Notes under the pieces: model-generated
Told to the model about the DNA's origin: nothing
Database searches by the model: none
What the model saw: only the letters and a program-made list of their open reading frames with translations
Shown: piece by piece, positions 35,275 through 48,209 of the stretch
Position numbering within the stretch: the stretch's first letter is position 1
Layout of the letters: each line of letters opens with the position of its first letter
Translations under genes and position numbers: made by a program
Source of the DNA: Stratiolaelaps scimitus
Lineage: Eukaryota; Arthropoda; Arachnida; Mesostigmata; Laelapidae
Assembly (NCBI GenBank): GCA_019614645.1
Contig: JABWDB010000006.1
Location: 1,426,001-1,490,000 of the forward strand
Length of the DNA stretch: 64,000 bases
Direction: 5' to 3'

Positions 35275-36269
35275 GTGTTAAGTCGAATCGGAGACGAAAA
35301 GAAATAGACGAGGATGAGGCAAAAGGTTCCTGAACGGCCGCCTGCCGACGATTCAATGACTCTATTTACGAGTTACGATCTATCTGCTAGTCGATCTGGT
35401 CTGCTCTGATCGGCCGAGTTGTTACCTGATAGAATTGTCTCCGAGCTGTTTCGAGCTGAGTTGAATCGGATCGACTAGCCGCTGTTGTCTTCCTGACATG
35501 TACGGGGAGAACAGCATCAACGGCGTCGGGTGTCTCTACGCCGATGGCGGCGGCGGCGTCGGCGTCTTTTTCGACGCCGAGTGACTCGGACCTCGGCTTC
35601 TTCGCTTTCAGACTTCGGGACTTCGTTTGCTCTCAAGCGGAATTTGAGCTGCGTCCCGCTGTCGTTCATATCCGATCGTTCGCTATCGCTGCGGCGTCAA
35701 AGCGGCAACCATCCTAACGAGTCAGTCAGGCAACCGGCCGGGTCGCCGTTGTTGCCGTTGGTGTGTTATCTCTCTCTCATGGAGCGGCTCTGTGCGTCCC
35801 ACCTTTCTAACTGTTCTTCACGGGCTGAGTGTTACAGTTAGCCCCCTGCTCGACATGGCCTGCTTGTTGTTTCGGTGGATTGTTGCTTACGTTACTTAGG
35901 ATTGCCATCCGATCTCCGTCATTCTTTCTACGGGCCCTGTTTGTTTGTAGCCTGGTGGTATCAGTTTTGTCTCAGATGGCAGCCACTTGCGCCAATGGTC
36001 GCGGCAAAAGGCTAAAGAGAGCGCTGCCCCGGCTCAATGGTAACAGCGCTTTGGGCGACAACGCCCTCACCGGACATGATCTGTCAGAGGCGAGCCTCGA
36101 GTGTCACAACGTTTGGCTGTCAGATAGCGATATGCGGAGATGGACAACGATCCAGAGCGAGGCTGAGAGCGACAAAGAGTGTGAGAGAGAGAGAGAGAGT
36201 AAGGCAGTGGACGACCTCACACTGTTGCAACCGTGAGTGCGCAGACGGACTGACAAACTGATGAAATTA

Positions 36270-37340
36270 AGTTGTACGTTCGTATACCGTATGGCGAGTA
36301 ACACAGTCACAATCGCTATGTGGAACAGCACCATATAAGTTTAACTGTATAGTCAATAGCATACTGGGGGTGAAACAAGAAATACTGTGGAACTCCTCAT
36401 CAGACCGTTTGCAACAATTGTTGAGTGCACTTAAATGCGTTGTTAGAAACACGTTCAATGGTTCTATTTGGAACATAATCACAACGATGATAACCTTGCA
36501 TTTTCGTGGTGCATAGACGTTGTGTAATATCATGTCCTTTACAATGAGCACCTTCTCGATGTAAATAGAGGACAAATTGCCAAAGGATTCCTCTCAAGGG
36601 AAGTCATTGAGCTCCACCCACCTAGCTCAGGTTAGCTTATAGCGCATTTCGTAGTTCCCATAGCTTACTTGGCGGTATGGCTACTGGGAAGTCGTAACTT
36701 TGTCGCCAACGAAGATATCAGAGCTTGCCGAAGTAAGAAAAAGAAACATTTTCAGGATGGTTAAGGTTGCGATACCCCACATCGTGACGTCTCCGCCTGT
36801 GTGCGTGTGTGTGTGAATATAGGATGATGCGGCAGAACTTGCTCGAATGCCCGGCTACTTGTCTCGGCGGACTCCTTAGAATAATATTTTCCTACTTCTA
36901 TTCCAGTAGACGAGGTCAGCGCAGACTCTCTTGGCAAACTCGACTCACCAGTCCCGCCGGAGCAAAAAGAGGAAATGGTATGGCGGTAGTCTCTGGGGGG
37001 GGGGGGGTGACTAGAGGTTACCCTTCTGTGGAATGAGGACTGAGGAGATGTTCAAAGGGTGCGCGCCTTCGGCTGCATAAATTCAGCAGCAAAGGGAGAC
37101 CGAGCAGGATCCCGGTAACGAGTTCAGATCGCCAGCGATGAAAGAGCTTGGACGAGTTCGGATTGCCGTGGTGTATACGCGATCCGGACTGATCATGTAC
37201 GCACTATATAATGGAGACGAGCGGCTGGGTGTAAGCTTCCTCATTACCTACAAAGGAGAAATCGTGGACTCGGTGCTTAAGGAACGTCACAAAACGTCCT
37301 TAGGTGGCTTTGACTACAGGAGGAACTCTTTGCTGCGCAT
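36270..37340. other. Intergenic; poly-G run
   Basis: It contains a 13-base poly-G at 36995-37007. A 74-codon open frame (37138-37362) ends where family B copy 3 begins and may be a retroelement remnant, but I recognise no motif in it. Confidence 0.35.
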
Positions 37341-37347
37341 AGTTATT

Positions 37348-37432
37348 GGGTCCATCTTATGAGGTGATGCCGAAAGCAGTTGTACCGTGGACGTTAAATG
37401 TTGGCCTAAGCGTTATGCCCGCAAAGTTTACA
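37348..37432 (+). repeat. Dispersed repeat family B, copy 3
   Basis: It carries GGGTCCATCTTATGAGG, ATGCCGAAA, GTGGACGTTAAATGTTGGC and CCCGCAAAGTTTAC in the same order as copies 1 and 2. It is the most complete of the three. Confidence 0.62.
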
Positions 37433-37439
37433 GGTTATT

Positions 37440-40400
37440 GCACAAGTTACGTTTAGTGCGAACCCTGCTAATTCGTTCTGAAAGGGAATGAATTCTAGCA
37501 AATCCTGATAATATCGTTTTGTAAACTATTGGATATATGAATGGCATTAATTAATAATTAACAATAATTAAATAATAATGGACCAGTATCGATTTTATAA
37601 TGATCTAGGAAAATACTCGAGCATAAACCCATATAGGGAACGTGAATAGGTTCCAGTCAAGTAGCATCTTGTCGAATGCGTCGAAATGCTGACGAACGGG
37701 AGAATTCACCCCCACATGAAACACGCAATCTCGCCCAATGTTCCCGAATGGTGGAAGTACGATTTTTGCGCACGCCGCATAAGGTACAAGGAGTGACGCA
37801 TGAAGAGACAATTTGTGTGTGAGAGGCAGAGAGGGAGAGAAATTAACGCCTGTGATACTAAATAAATTGCCCTATGATACTATGAATGATCACTCTCAAA
37901 TATGATAGAGAATTTAGTGTCTTGTCTGATCAGGGTTTTTGCAGCGGACGCTGCGATGGCCAGCGAAGCTGCGATGCGGTGGTGGCGGCGGTGGTGTCAG
38001 ACGCTCGGCTAAAGAGCAAAATGCTGTCCGCGTTGCGGTCGATGACCGGCCCGGTTATCCATCGTATGCGATGTGGGCCCCTTTTTTGGCTGCAAAAAGA
38101 ATGACGGTGGCTGTTTGCCAATAGGTTTTTGCGTGTGGTCGGGACGTATCGGAGCGGTCGAGACAACATTGCTTTGCATCTGCTGCATGTAATGATCAAA
38201 TGCAACGGGAATGTCTGGCTTCTAAAGGAAGAAACCAGGCTAGGTTATCGCACAACGATGTCATGTCACGCTCCGTAGTGATCGACTCAGTATTACGTGT
38301 GTTCACAAATGTGTTTTCACAACTCTGACGATACCAGGGTATGAATTCGACCGACATGTAACCTTTGATTCGGTTTAGTTACTGGTGACCAGTGCAACGA
38401 TACTAGCCAGCCTGAGAGGAGTTTTGGGAACGAGTTGTAATTGAAGTGCCGTAATTGTTTGTTTGGATCACTTCATCGTAGCTGGCCAAAAATGACTGGA
38501 AACATACTGAAGATCGCTTCAGTCAATTTCCCAGGGTCCTCCGGCCGGCTATCTCAATGGAATTGTGCTTTTAATGTAAATCGTTGATTCTTCAAGTGCT
38601 TGCAATGAGGCAAAACCCAGTGGGGAGTTGATAAAATGGATGTACGTGGACACGGAGCCAACGCGGACTCTTTGCGTGACTTCACAACCCATTATCGTTT
38701 AGATTAGCTGAGAGAGAGACACTCGGTGTTGTCTAGTATCGCCAGCTCATCGTTGTTCACAATACAGACGTTCGGTGGGCAAATAATATGTCTGTGGGTT
38801 GACATTTATACAAACAAACCATTAGGACTGAGGAATTCATCATTGGGCCACAATGTTTCAGTGGGCCATCTTCGTAATTGTGAGACTGCTGCGAAATGGA
38901 AGAGGCCATTCATGAAGACAATTAACTGCGAATGTGCTTGGGATTCGTTTTTGTCTCAGTCTGCAATACCGCGCTGGTGCATGCAAGGTCATAAGAGGGC
39001 GACGATGGCATACAAAAATGACACGATATATATATATATATATATACTATTCTCAATTTCAACATGCGGGGACCGCGTTCTACACTGGGTTCATCTGGCA
39101 TCACCCGCGACCAGTCACTTCTCAGGCGTTGCCTGCTTCTTCAAAGCGTGCTTCAAGCGAACTGGGTAGATCAGTAAGCCTTCCTTTACCAGACGACAGC
39201 AATGACCTCGAGTCAAGCGGCTGACGCTTAGTAAATCAGTGAGTAATTAGTAGAAGACTAATTATCAAGCGTAGCCGTGAGTCATGACAGATAGACGCCC
39301 AGAGACGACAAAACAGAGACGAACTGATTAATTTAGGTGTAGTAAGATGTCACAATTGTCTTCCGTATGCGTATACACGTATGATAAAAGCAAGCCACCC
39401 ATATCTGCGGTTATTCATTCTTCTTTAGTCTAAGTGCACCTACCGAGCACTGTAATTGCATTTCTATTGAATGATTAATGGCATTAAGGCAAAAGCGACC
39501 CGGTTCGTTTGTTTCGCGTGGTCGAGAACGACAGTTGACAAACTCCCGCGTGTAAAACGAGTAACGAGACGTACATAATCCTGATTTTTATTTCAATACG
39601 CACTGTATATGCGGAGAATAATTCAAGGGTCTAGGTAGCTGTCGAAACTATCCATGAGAGCGAATGTGATTGTTCACTAGGTGGGGGGTTCATTGCAACA
39701 ATAATCTATAATATGATAATCACAGCAGCGTAGTAGCAATAACGCCTAGCTGACGCCCTTGGATGCGCACTGCTCTACAGTGCTAAGTATGTTGTTGTAT
39801 AGTTACGTTGCATAATTTAAATATATGCCCTCAGCAATGCTATATGATCGAATGAGCAAATAACATCTGTGTTGGACATGCCCCGCCGGCCCTGTTTCAC
39901 ACCTCAAGTATAGCTACGTCTATAGAGATAGGATTGCATATGTAGTCAGCATAGACGTTGTTCGATATCCTTTTGGACAGGCGGAGCAGGGAGCGAAGAA
40001 GAGATTAATGTGATCTGCGATACCACCGAATTCCAAGAAGCTCCTCTAGGTACACTCACATCGGGACGCTGTAGTTTATCGAAACTCTACCTAGGATCCG
40101 ACTCATCCAGCCTTTTTCAGCAAGTGACTGCTTGAAATCCGCTCACGTTGTACATTGGTAGTATCGAGGAGTGGAATAGTGCCTTTAGTATTCCCCCTGA
40201 CAGGCGACAGCAGCAGCATTCACTATGATTTTCGTGTGAGTATCGATGTGGCATATGTACATCGCAGAACTGATGAGATATAAAAGTTTTATCAAAGGAT
40301 CCTGCTGCAGATGGTGGCGGCATCGCTCATGCGTTTGCGTAAGGATCTTTACGATAATTGCGCAGGATTGTAATAAACTATTGGCAATAGGTGCGGGTTC

Positions 40401-41000
40401 AAGTAATACTTTATAGCCACAAACTCGCTGACCTATGGCACGCCAAAAGTGGTCATTTTAAATATCGATTAACTATACACCATGGTACAGCATTAGTTGA
40501 TTTTTTGTATATGTTACAAAACCATTCATAGTTGTCCTGTGTGAACGTCTGGCGTCGCTTTAACTAGGGGTCTAAGGATAGGAAAAATGATATTACGTGA
40601 TGTTAGTATCTTTCTAACATCGAGGAAATAATGATATCAGTACTACATGAGTCTCATTCAGTAAACGTTTAGATATTCTTTCAGATGAAGGCCCTTTTGT
40701 GGGGTTCTGCCATACTCCATTTTGAATAGAATACTGTAGTTGGTGGCGCAACGCGATTGATAACCGTTCGAAAAATGCCCCCAAATGATCTAAGCTAAAC
40801 GTGGCCGAACGTGGTGGAGCTTCCCTTCGCTCCTTGCCTTCATCAGCGTCAGCGACAGTGAAGGTCTATGAACGAGCCGGTCGTGTGGGCCCGAAGCGAC
40901 CCACTGAGGTGTCTCGACACTCCTTTTCCATCGATCTATCTCGAATGTGATTTATTGCACTTTTAGGCTCATGACAACCAGCACCCACCTCTCGTTGTTG
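37440..41000. other. Intergenic, nothing recognised
   Basis: There are short TA runs (39027-39046) and GTGGCGG triplets near 37978-37998. No gene, RNA or mobile-element motif was found. Confidence 0.45.
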
Positions 41001-41018
41001 CTCTCTCTCTTTCTCTGC

Positions 41019-41021
<3 letters not shown>

Positions 41022-41053
<32 letters not shown>
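41022..41053. repeat. (TA)n microsatellite
   Basis: An uninterrupted TA run preceded by a short CT-rich stretch (41001-41017). Confidence 0.9.
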
Positions 41054-41056
<3 letters not shown>

Positions 41057-41692
41057 ACAGATACGTACACACCATGGCTACATGTATCATCCATAATGGC
41101 GAGGACGTCGTCGTCAGGGTCCCCGACACACTAATGCTATATGGTATAATATCCCGCTTGCAGGCTCCGAGGCAGAGCAGAGCGGACAGTTGAAGACCTC
41201 TCGCACAGGAAGGACTTTCACACACCCAGTGGAAATATGGGTACGAAGCCAGCTAACCCCATCCGCCCCCCGTTTGACGCTGTACGGCTAGAGGGCATCA
41301 GTTGAACCTCTGCCTTTACAGCTTTGCAGATCCATTCCCTACAGTGGAAGAGGGCCAGGGAAAAAAACCATAGAGAAGGAGACGAGGTGACGAAGATGGT
41401 GGAAAAATGTAGAAAGACGAAAACATAGGTAGGCAAGAGCTGAACACGAACGAGGTAGGAAAGAGAACGGTACTTTGCTCAATTTCCATTTCGATGATGG
41501 CCAGTGGAAGTATGGCGTGTAATTGTATGAATGATACTACGCTCCTCAGCCTAAACGTTGGTGCCGAAACACTATGCCGCCTACGACCGCAAAGACAAGA
41601 ACAAATGAATCGCCGTGCCACCTTAGCGATTCGTGGAGATTTGAAACGAAGTGCAGTTGAGCCAGTTGGGTGCTCCGAGGTCAGAGAGACAG

Positions 41693-41696
<4 letters not shown>

Positions 41697-41742
<46 letters not shown>
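41697..41742. repeat. (GA)n microsatellite, 46 bp
   Basis: The longest pure GA array in the window. It creates an artificial Arg/Glu frame on the plus strand and a Leu/Ser frame on the minus strand. Confidence 0.95.
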
Positions 41743-41743
<1 letters not shown>

Positions 41744-41749
41744 TTTACA

Positions 41750-44700
41750 TCGTGAACGGGCGAAGACTAAACGATCGCTGCTTCCGCCGCTATGCGACGG
41801 CCCATGTAAGATTTTCAGATCAAAATGTAGAAGTGTATCTATGAGAGTCGTTGTCAAGCCATCCAGTTTGGAAGAGCGTCCAGCCGAAAAGAAGCAAGGA
41901 TCGGCAATGAGATGCCATTTAGTTGGCATTTATTTCTCCGCTCCTCAACTCTTAACCTGTCCTACAGGCCGTTATAGTGAAAGCCTTTTGAAACGTTCAT
42001 TCCCACCTCGTCTTCCAGAAGGACCTTCCCACGGGCAAGTGCTGTCCAAACGAAAAGCACACACGTTTTCCCACACTATTCTATTGCCTGTGGACAACAG
42101 CGTAGGGCCCTCTCACTCTAGCATCGTATGACCAAATCAGCCTGCCCTCATCTTTCTCTACCGTCAGCCACCACAATCGTTGCACGTTCTATCCGCGTTC
42201 TACACAGCTGGACATGCCCCTTCCTGCTCGGCGTTGTTGCGTTGAATTTATCCAATCTATTTCAATCTCTCTCTCGTTCTGCATACACCGACGCGCCGAG
42301 AGTCCTGTGGAGAGGTGTGTAAGCAGAGGGCTTGACTTTGAGCGTTTCCCCTTCGTCCGTCTGAATAGACGATCATTCACCAGTGTCTGCCACCGCCGCC
42401 TACTGCCCACATCGTACGCAGAGCCGCCGAACACAGTGGGCCCAGTCGTGCACGACCGTATGCACACGCATCGAGATACACACACCCAGCCGTACATGCG
42501 ATATTCAACTCGATGGACGATGTATTATATATCTCGGCCTCGGTCTGTTCTTCCATTTCCACGTGCATGCCCTAGCGGGCGAAGGAACAGAGCGCACTCG
42601 AGCCAAATTGCGGTTCGCATCGCACTTGAATCATATCCATCTGGATCGCATTCGACGCGCTCGAGCACTTAAACACGCTGTCCCTATTTCTCGCACAGAC
42701 AGAAGCTGGATTTTTATTTTGCGCGTACGCATATTTTCTCTCATACGCACCCGATCCATTGGTACCTGCAGAATATGCGTAGCCAACATATTACAGCCGC
42801 AAACGTGAAAGATATAGGGGAACCTTGAGAAAGGAACGAGGCTGAGGAATCGCACAAGAGAGAGAGAGAGAGACAGAGGGTCGCTTGTTATCTGGCCGCA
42901 CTTTGCGGAGGTGATAGTGCTGGAGGAGGATGTTCGAATTGAAGGCACATAGCATTCGGGAACAAGCAAAACAACTATATCTGCCAAACAAAAAGCGAAT
43001 AATTCATATATTCAGGATTTACGATCGAATCGAATTTCATACGAGTGTAAAGACATTTATACGTACGCATACATGCATTCGTACATGAATCTATACATAG
43101 AGGCATACATATTCGACGGCACTTGACGACGTAGAAATTACTTGATCTGGCGATGGCAATAGGAATTGGCGATTTTTCTTCATTCTGCTCTCAGTTTTCA
43201 CGCAATTTGCGCAATGTACAAATATTTCAGACACCATACGGTGTTCGTAATCGCTACGATGGATCGTGTACGAATGACAAAGAACGTCGTTCTTCAACGA
43301 ATTAAATAATCGTTGACTAGTAAAACTTTCAACGTTATTGACAATACGTACCGTTACCCGTTAACAGAGAAAGGATTTCGCAAATGGTCGGGTCAATCGA
43401 GATAACCTCATTGAAATGTGAAAGTAACGTTGCAGATCAACTTCTAAATCATGCCATGCTAAAGCATACATTCTCAAATCTCCATATTTTCAGAATAAAA
43501 CAACTACATATTCTGAACCATATGAAAAATACCTACCACGAACGCAGAGTGGGGCCGAGGGGCTTCGACTTCAAAAACTATTAATGGATTTACGTTGCGG
43601 TCGAAACAGGGCCACGTAGAGCTCAAACGTCGTTCCTGCAAACTGTCATCTGTCATTGGCGTGATCTGATGTTGTCGATGCGAATTGAGTTCTCTTTGCA
43701 TTCATTCACTGCTCTCGGGATCGTTCTTCGAAACTTTCACTAACGCCGCCTGTGTTACACTTCAACTTAACTCAAGTCGCCGTGGGTGCAACCAATGGCC
43801 CCACAGGGGTATTTTGCTCCTCTGTGACTCCCACCATCATCTTAAACTAGTGTAACACCATAACACGACAGCATAATACAAGTACCATTCAATTCGCGAT
43901 TTATTTGTTGAAAGATAACGCTTAAATATACTCGCGTTATTAAAGCGCCGAGCAATTATGTTTTGTACGAATAAAATAGTACAATGAATTTTAGCAGGCC
44001 TCCGAACACTCGCTCGAAGACTTGATTTGCTTCTTCCAGTTCCTCATCAAACTCGATTTTCGAGTGGCGCACACTTTTCAGCGGGGTGCATCGCGTGGTT
44101 ACGAGACACTGGCACACTGTGCATTATCCAAGCAGATTGCCGATAACATGGAAAGTTTCACAGAGGACGATGTGCGGATAGTCTGAACACCGGCTGGAGT
44201 TTGGACACGTACGATGTTCGCAGCAGACACGACATGCAACGCAAAATGAAGGCGACATACCTTTGCACAATGCGTATGAAGACAGCTGCCTCTGTTCTCG
44301 AACTTCGAGATAGGCTGCAGCCGATGTTGCAATACATTCTTTCAACGACACAGTCAAATAGGCCCCATGCGCTTAGTTTGACCAGTTTGATAAAAAAAAA
44401 AAAACCTACGCTCGCCTCATATATAAGGAACCACCCAGCCGGCACAAGTCAGGAGGCAATTGTCGCTTCGAGGATGGCCCATGTTGAAACTTGGCCATCA
44501 TTCAACAGATGAGCGAGAATACGAAATATGCGGTTTGCGCTACGAAACGACAGATTACTTCATTCTCTTATGGGGACATTTGTAATCATTGATGACGATT
44601 TTAGGGTGACGTCAACTGATGGCGGGTAGCGAATTCGAAAGGCTTACAGCTAAGCGGATAATCACCATACGACATTTTATGGTAATATTCAAATTGAATT

Positions 44701-46140
44701 AATATCTAGCGTACCACGACTTAATTATCATATATAAAGCCTTGGGTTATATAAGCCAATAGTTGGATAATCCAAGCGTGGGCTGTAGGCGTCTGGGCTG
44801 AATTATGAAAACGATGTGCTGGCCTAGGATATCCAGAGGGCAGGCTTCCCGGTGGCTATATGGTGTGGACAATTTATCATGTTGTAAAGACATTAGGGGG
44901 AGGTCACATTGAGTCCACACGCGACAGGTACCACGGAAATAGCCGCATTCAATGCTTCAAGCCATGCAACACAATTCCCGATCCGTTTTGACTTTAGCTC
45001 TTCGTCGCTAACTTCATGCTTGTGACTACTGAGTCTGCTTGGGAGATCACGATGCAGCTTGCCATGCGCTCCCACAAATGATGACATAGCACAGACTTTA
45101 CTGAGGACGTTTCTCCATAGTTCAATAATAATAATAATAGTGATAATATTGTTGACGGTGTACAGATGACCCATCCCTCCTCGCTGTGTATGTCGAAAAT
45201 GACGTTTAGTGACGTTCTGAAAACTTCCAGAACCGACCGGTAGATCGCGAATTTGAAACGCTACCCAACACGATCAGGCACAAAAGCAGAAACGTCGACG
45301 ACACTCTGCTGTCTTCACCGTAAGCCACTACGAGAAAAATAATAATAATAATTCTGCATGCCGTGACACCTACTCAAATATTCTCCGGCTAAATATAACC
45401 ATCTATCTAGTGTTATATCATTATTATCTTAGGTGGGAAAAATAGTGTTTAATAATAGTAATAATAGTAACAATACATATAAATATTGCTATAAGGCGCT
45501 TCTTCAAGAGAAAAGCTTAATTCAACACGTCATGCGTTACTGCGTTAATTCATGTTTGAATGTTTCGTCCATATTGCTTTGATCTTGTCTATCACTATCT
45601 GCTTAATACTCGAAGAACTGCCTACAAGATTGTTGTCTACACTTTCAGCACACAGCGCTATCTGCAGTCTGTGTTAATTCTCTCTGCACATAATGGGGTA
45701 AATACAGTACCTCGCACGAGTGTACATTGTTCCAGCAATTCCACAGGAGCAGAACCCGCGTTCGTTTCTTCCCTCTGGAAGGTCGAGTTTTACTCCTGGG
45801 ATTCGCTGCTATCCCGGTCGGCGAATCACTCTATACAAATAGTTTCTTGCCAATACCGCCGTCGTTAGCTATCAGCCGGCAGCATGGCTGAGGCACGCGG
45901 GGCAACAGCGTACGGGTGAGCTATGAGTAAACAAAGATGGCAGGCAGGTTTACCTACCGTAGCAGGGCGGAGCTGTCATCGGTCCCTCTTCCGGATTATA
46001 ACAAACTACGTCTGCCGCCAGCGTCAAGAGATACCAAAACAAAAAAACAACAGCAAGGCCTTACTCCGCTGTGTCGGCTGCCTCGTACGTTTGCAGCCTT
46101 TGGCGTCTCCCTTCCGTACGTTTGACAGTGTGTAACTGAC
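41750..46140. other. Intergenic, nothing recognised
   Basis: A shorter GA run lies at 42858-42872 and AAT/ATT runs occur near 45125-45140 and 45340-45352. The many open frames at 41.5-43 kb overlap on both strands and lack motifs. Confidence 0.4.
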
Positions 46141-46149
46141 TACGCGTGC

Positions 46150-48200
46150 CACCGAGCATTTATCTGCCTGGCTGCTACCCTCTCGGTGTTACTGCTACTG
46201 TCTGTGTATGTCTCTGCTTGAGCTTTTTCTGTGTAAGCGTGTGGGCGTTCGCGTATCACTATAGATCAGAAATAGAGAGGAAGAAGTGGCACGAGAGAGA
46301 GAGAGCAGACAACAACAACAACAACAATAACAACAGCAGTAGCAGCAGCGGCAACAACAACAACGGGTTCAGAGAGACGCTGGTACACCGACAACCCGGA
46401 GGCCCGGGGACCTCGACTATAATGGTACACACTCGAGCCGCTAGTAGAACACACTAATCGTGGTAGTAGTGCTGGTAGCAGTAGTTGTGTTGTAGCCATT
46501 CGCGGAAGGCTCGCTGAAGGCTGTTCTGCCAGTTGGGGTCCACAGCGTTTCGTGGACTCCTGCGCGGACTTCGTCGTCCTTCTGTCCTCGGAGCCGCCTG
46601 CTCCGCTCTTGTTATTCTATACAGTGGGATGGGATAAGCGATCCGCGCAGTGCTTACTGCCGCTGTCACAAGGGCGGAAGGCCGGTTGAGTCGTCTTCCG
46701 TCGTGGCCTGGTCTATTCCAGGAGAGCGTGGTTGCGACAGTGGTCGCATATCTCTCCTGTCTCTCTCTCTCTCTCTCTCTCTTTTTCTTGGTTGCTCGGT
46801 CTCTCGGTGGGTCGGTCCCGGCCTGGGTGAGGACAACGGGGAGCGCGAGGTCTCTGTTCTCCCACCCTACGATATCCTATAGAGCGTGCTACCACTGCTC
46901 CTTGCCTCTAACATCCCGTCAGCTCGGCGGTTACAGCCCCCAGCGACTATCCCGTTTAGTGGACAGACCGGCGGCTCGACCTCGGCGCTGCGACTGTTGT
47001 TGTTGGCGTTGCCATTCCCGTGTTACTCTCCGGTTAGTCCGTTCGTTCGTTCGGCCTCTCTCTCTCGCTCTCTTGGCCGTTTGCCGCCGTCCCCGTTCGT
47101 TGGCCGCCATCGCCCCTTCTACTTCTACTATCCTAGCTCTATTCCTACTACTAGAGTTAAGTAGCCTTAACTCGGGTGACAAGATACGTTATCTGCACAG
47201 GCAAGCGAACGCGCTGAGCTGCGCGAATCAACCGCCCGACCAACGAGCGAACGAAGCAACGCGCGCTGCCTCGCCTATCCGAGCAGACCGGCAGACGGAC
47301 AGACGATTGCGACGTCAAAAGCAACCGCCGAACGCTCTTCACCCACACACTTATAGTATATTCACGCAAGATCGTGCATACACACAAACCACAGACACAC
47401 ATTGCCAGTAGTACACGCAGTAGTACACGTTTGCAGACTCACTCACCACTCACCCGTATATACATATATATATATATAACATAACATATACGGGCGCTGC
47501 AGTCACTCCTTGGTGTTCCGTGCTGTGTCCGTATCAACTGCCACTGTCGCAGCATCCGACCGACCGAACGCAACTATGCCTTCCCTCCATCGCACTCTTC
47601 TCCGATAGGCTCTCTCTCTCTCTATCTCGCCTTCGCTGTGGTGCTTAGATCCCCTATGGGCGAGCGAGCGAGCGAGCGTCCGGACACCGCTCGAACAGCT
47701 CAATCCGCGAGAAAGAGTTCTAAGAGAGAGAGAGAGAGAGACGGGCCAGCCAGGCAGCGCCTGTCATTCCCTTCCGACGAGATGGCAACACAGCGCACAG
47801 CACCACGTCGAAACGGAGGCGGTGGCGCTCCTACCAGTGACGGTATTAGCGGCGGCAGGTGGTCCTAGACAGACAGTGAAACTGCCACACAGCGCCGATG
47901 CCCGACCGCAACTTTATGGCTTTTCGTGGTAGTCTACCGATCGCGCGGGGGTGGCCGTTGTCGATAGTTTGGCCTTGGCTGGCTTTAGTTGCTTCGCTGT
48001 TGTTGTTGTTGCTTCTGTTGCCGCCGCCGCCGCCGCTGCTCGTCTAGATCTATGTCTGTCTGTATATCTGTCTGTCTGTGGGTAACTCGAGTGAGGTGGA
48101 GAGAAATTTCGGTGTAACTCAATAGCGTCGGCCACCATCATCATCATCGTCGATCAAATGTCAAGCGGCGGCGCCGCCGCCTGGCATTGCACTACGAGCT
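46150..48200. other. GC-rich block, possible promoter or first-exon region
   Basis: It contains an AAC/AGC triplet array (46308-46363), (CT)n at 46758-46782, GA at 47723-47740 and a palindromic GGCGGCGCCGCC near 48168. The 253-codon frame 46650-47411 is Ser/Leu/Arg-rich low complexity and is rejected. An ATG with good context at 47782 is discussed in the findings. Confidence 0.35.
46308..46363. repeat. (AAC)n/(AGC)n triplet array
   Basis: AAC triplets are interrupted by AAT and AGC/AGT units. Confidence 0.9.
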
Positions 48201-48209
48201 CGGTGTAAT

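Larger units (their letters stand above)
33830..36260. other. GC- and triplet-rich block, possible promoter or first-exon region
   Basis: It contains (GA)n at 33959-33993, CCG/GCC triplets at 34265-34300, a poly-C at 34787-34795, and GCA and GCC triplet arrays at 35003-35021 and 35222-35274. Stop codons are sparse on both strands, giving overlapping long frames that I reject as genes. An ATG at 35976 after a pyrimidine-rich CTCAG is noted in the findings. Confidence 0.35.

Noticed and set aside
46650..47411. 253-codon plus-strand open frame, the longest in the window
   Set aside because: It lies in GC-rich, CT-repeat DNA where stops are rare. Composition is Ser/Leu/Arg/Pro low complexity, there is no motif, and overlapping frames are open on the other strand.
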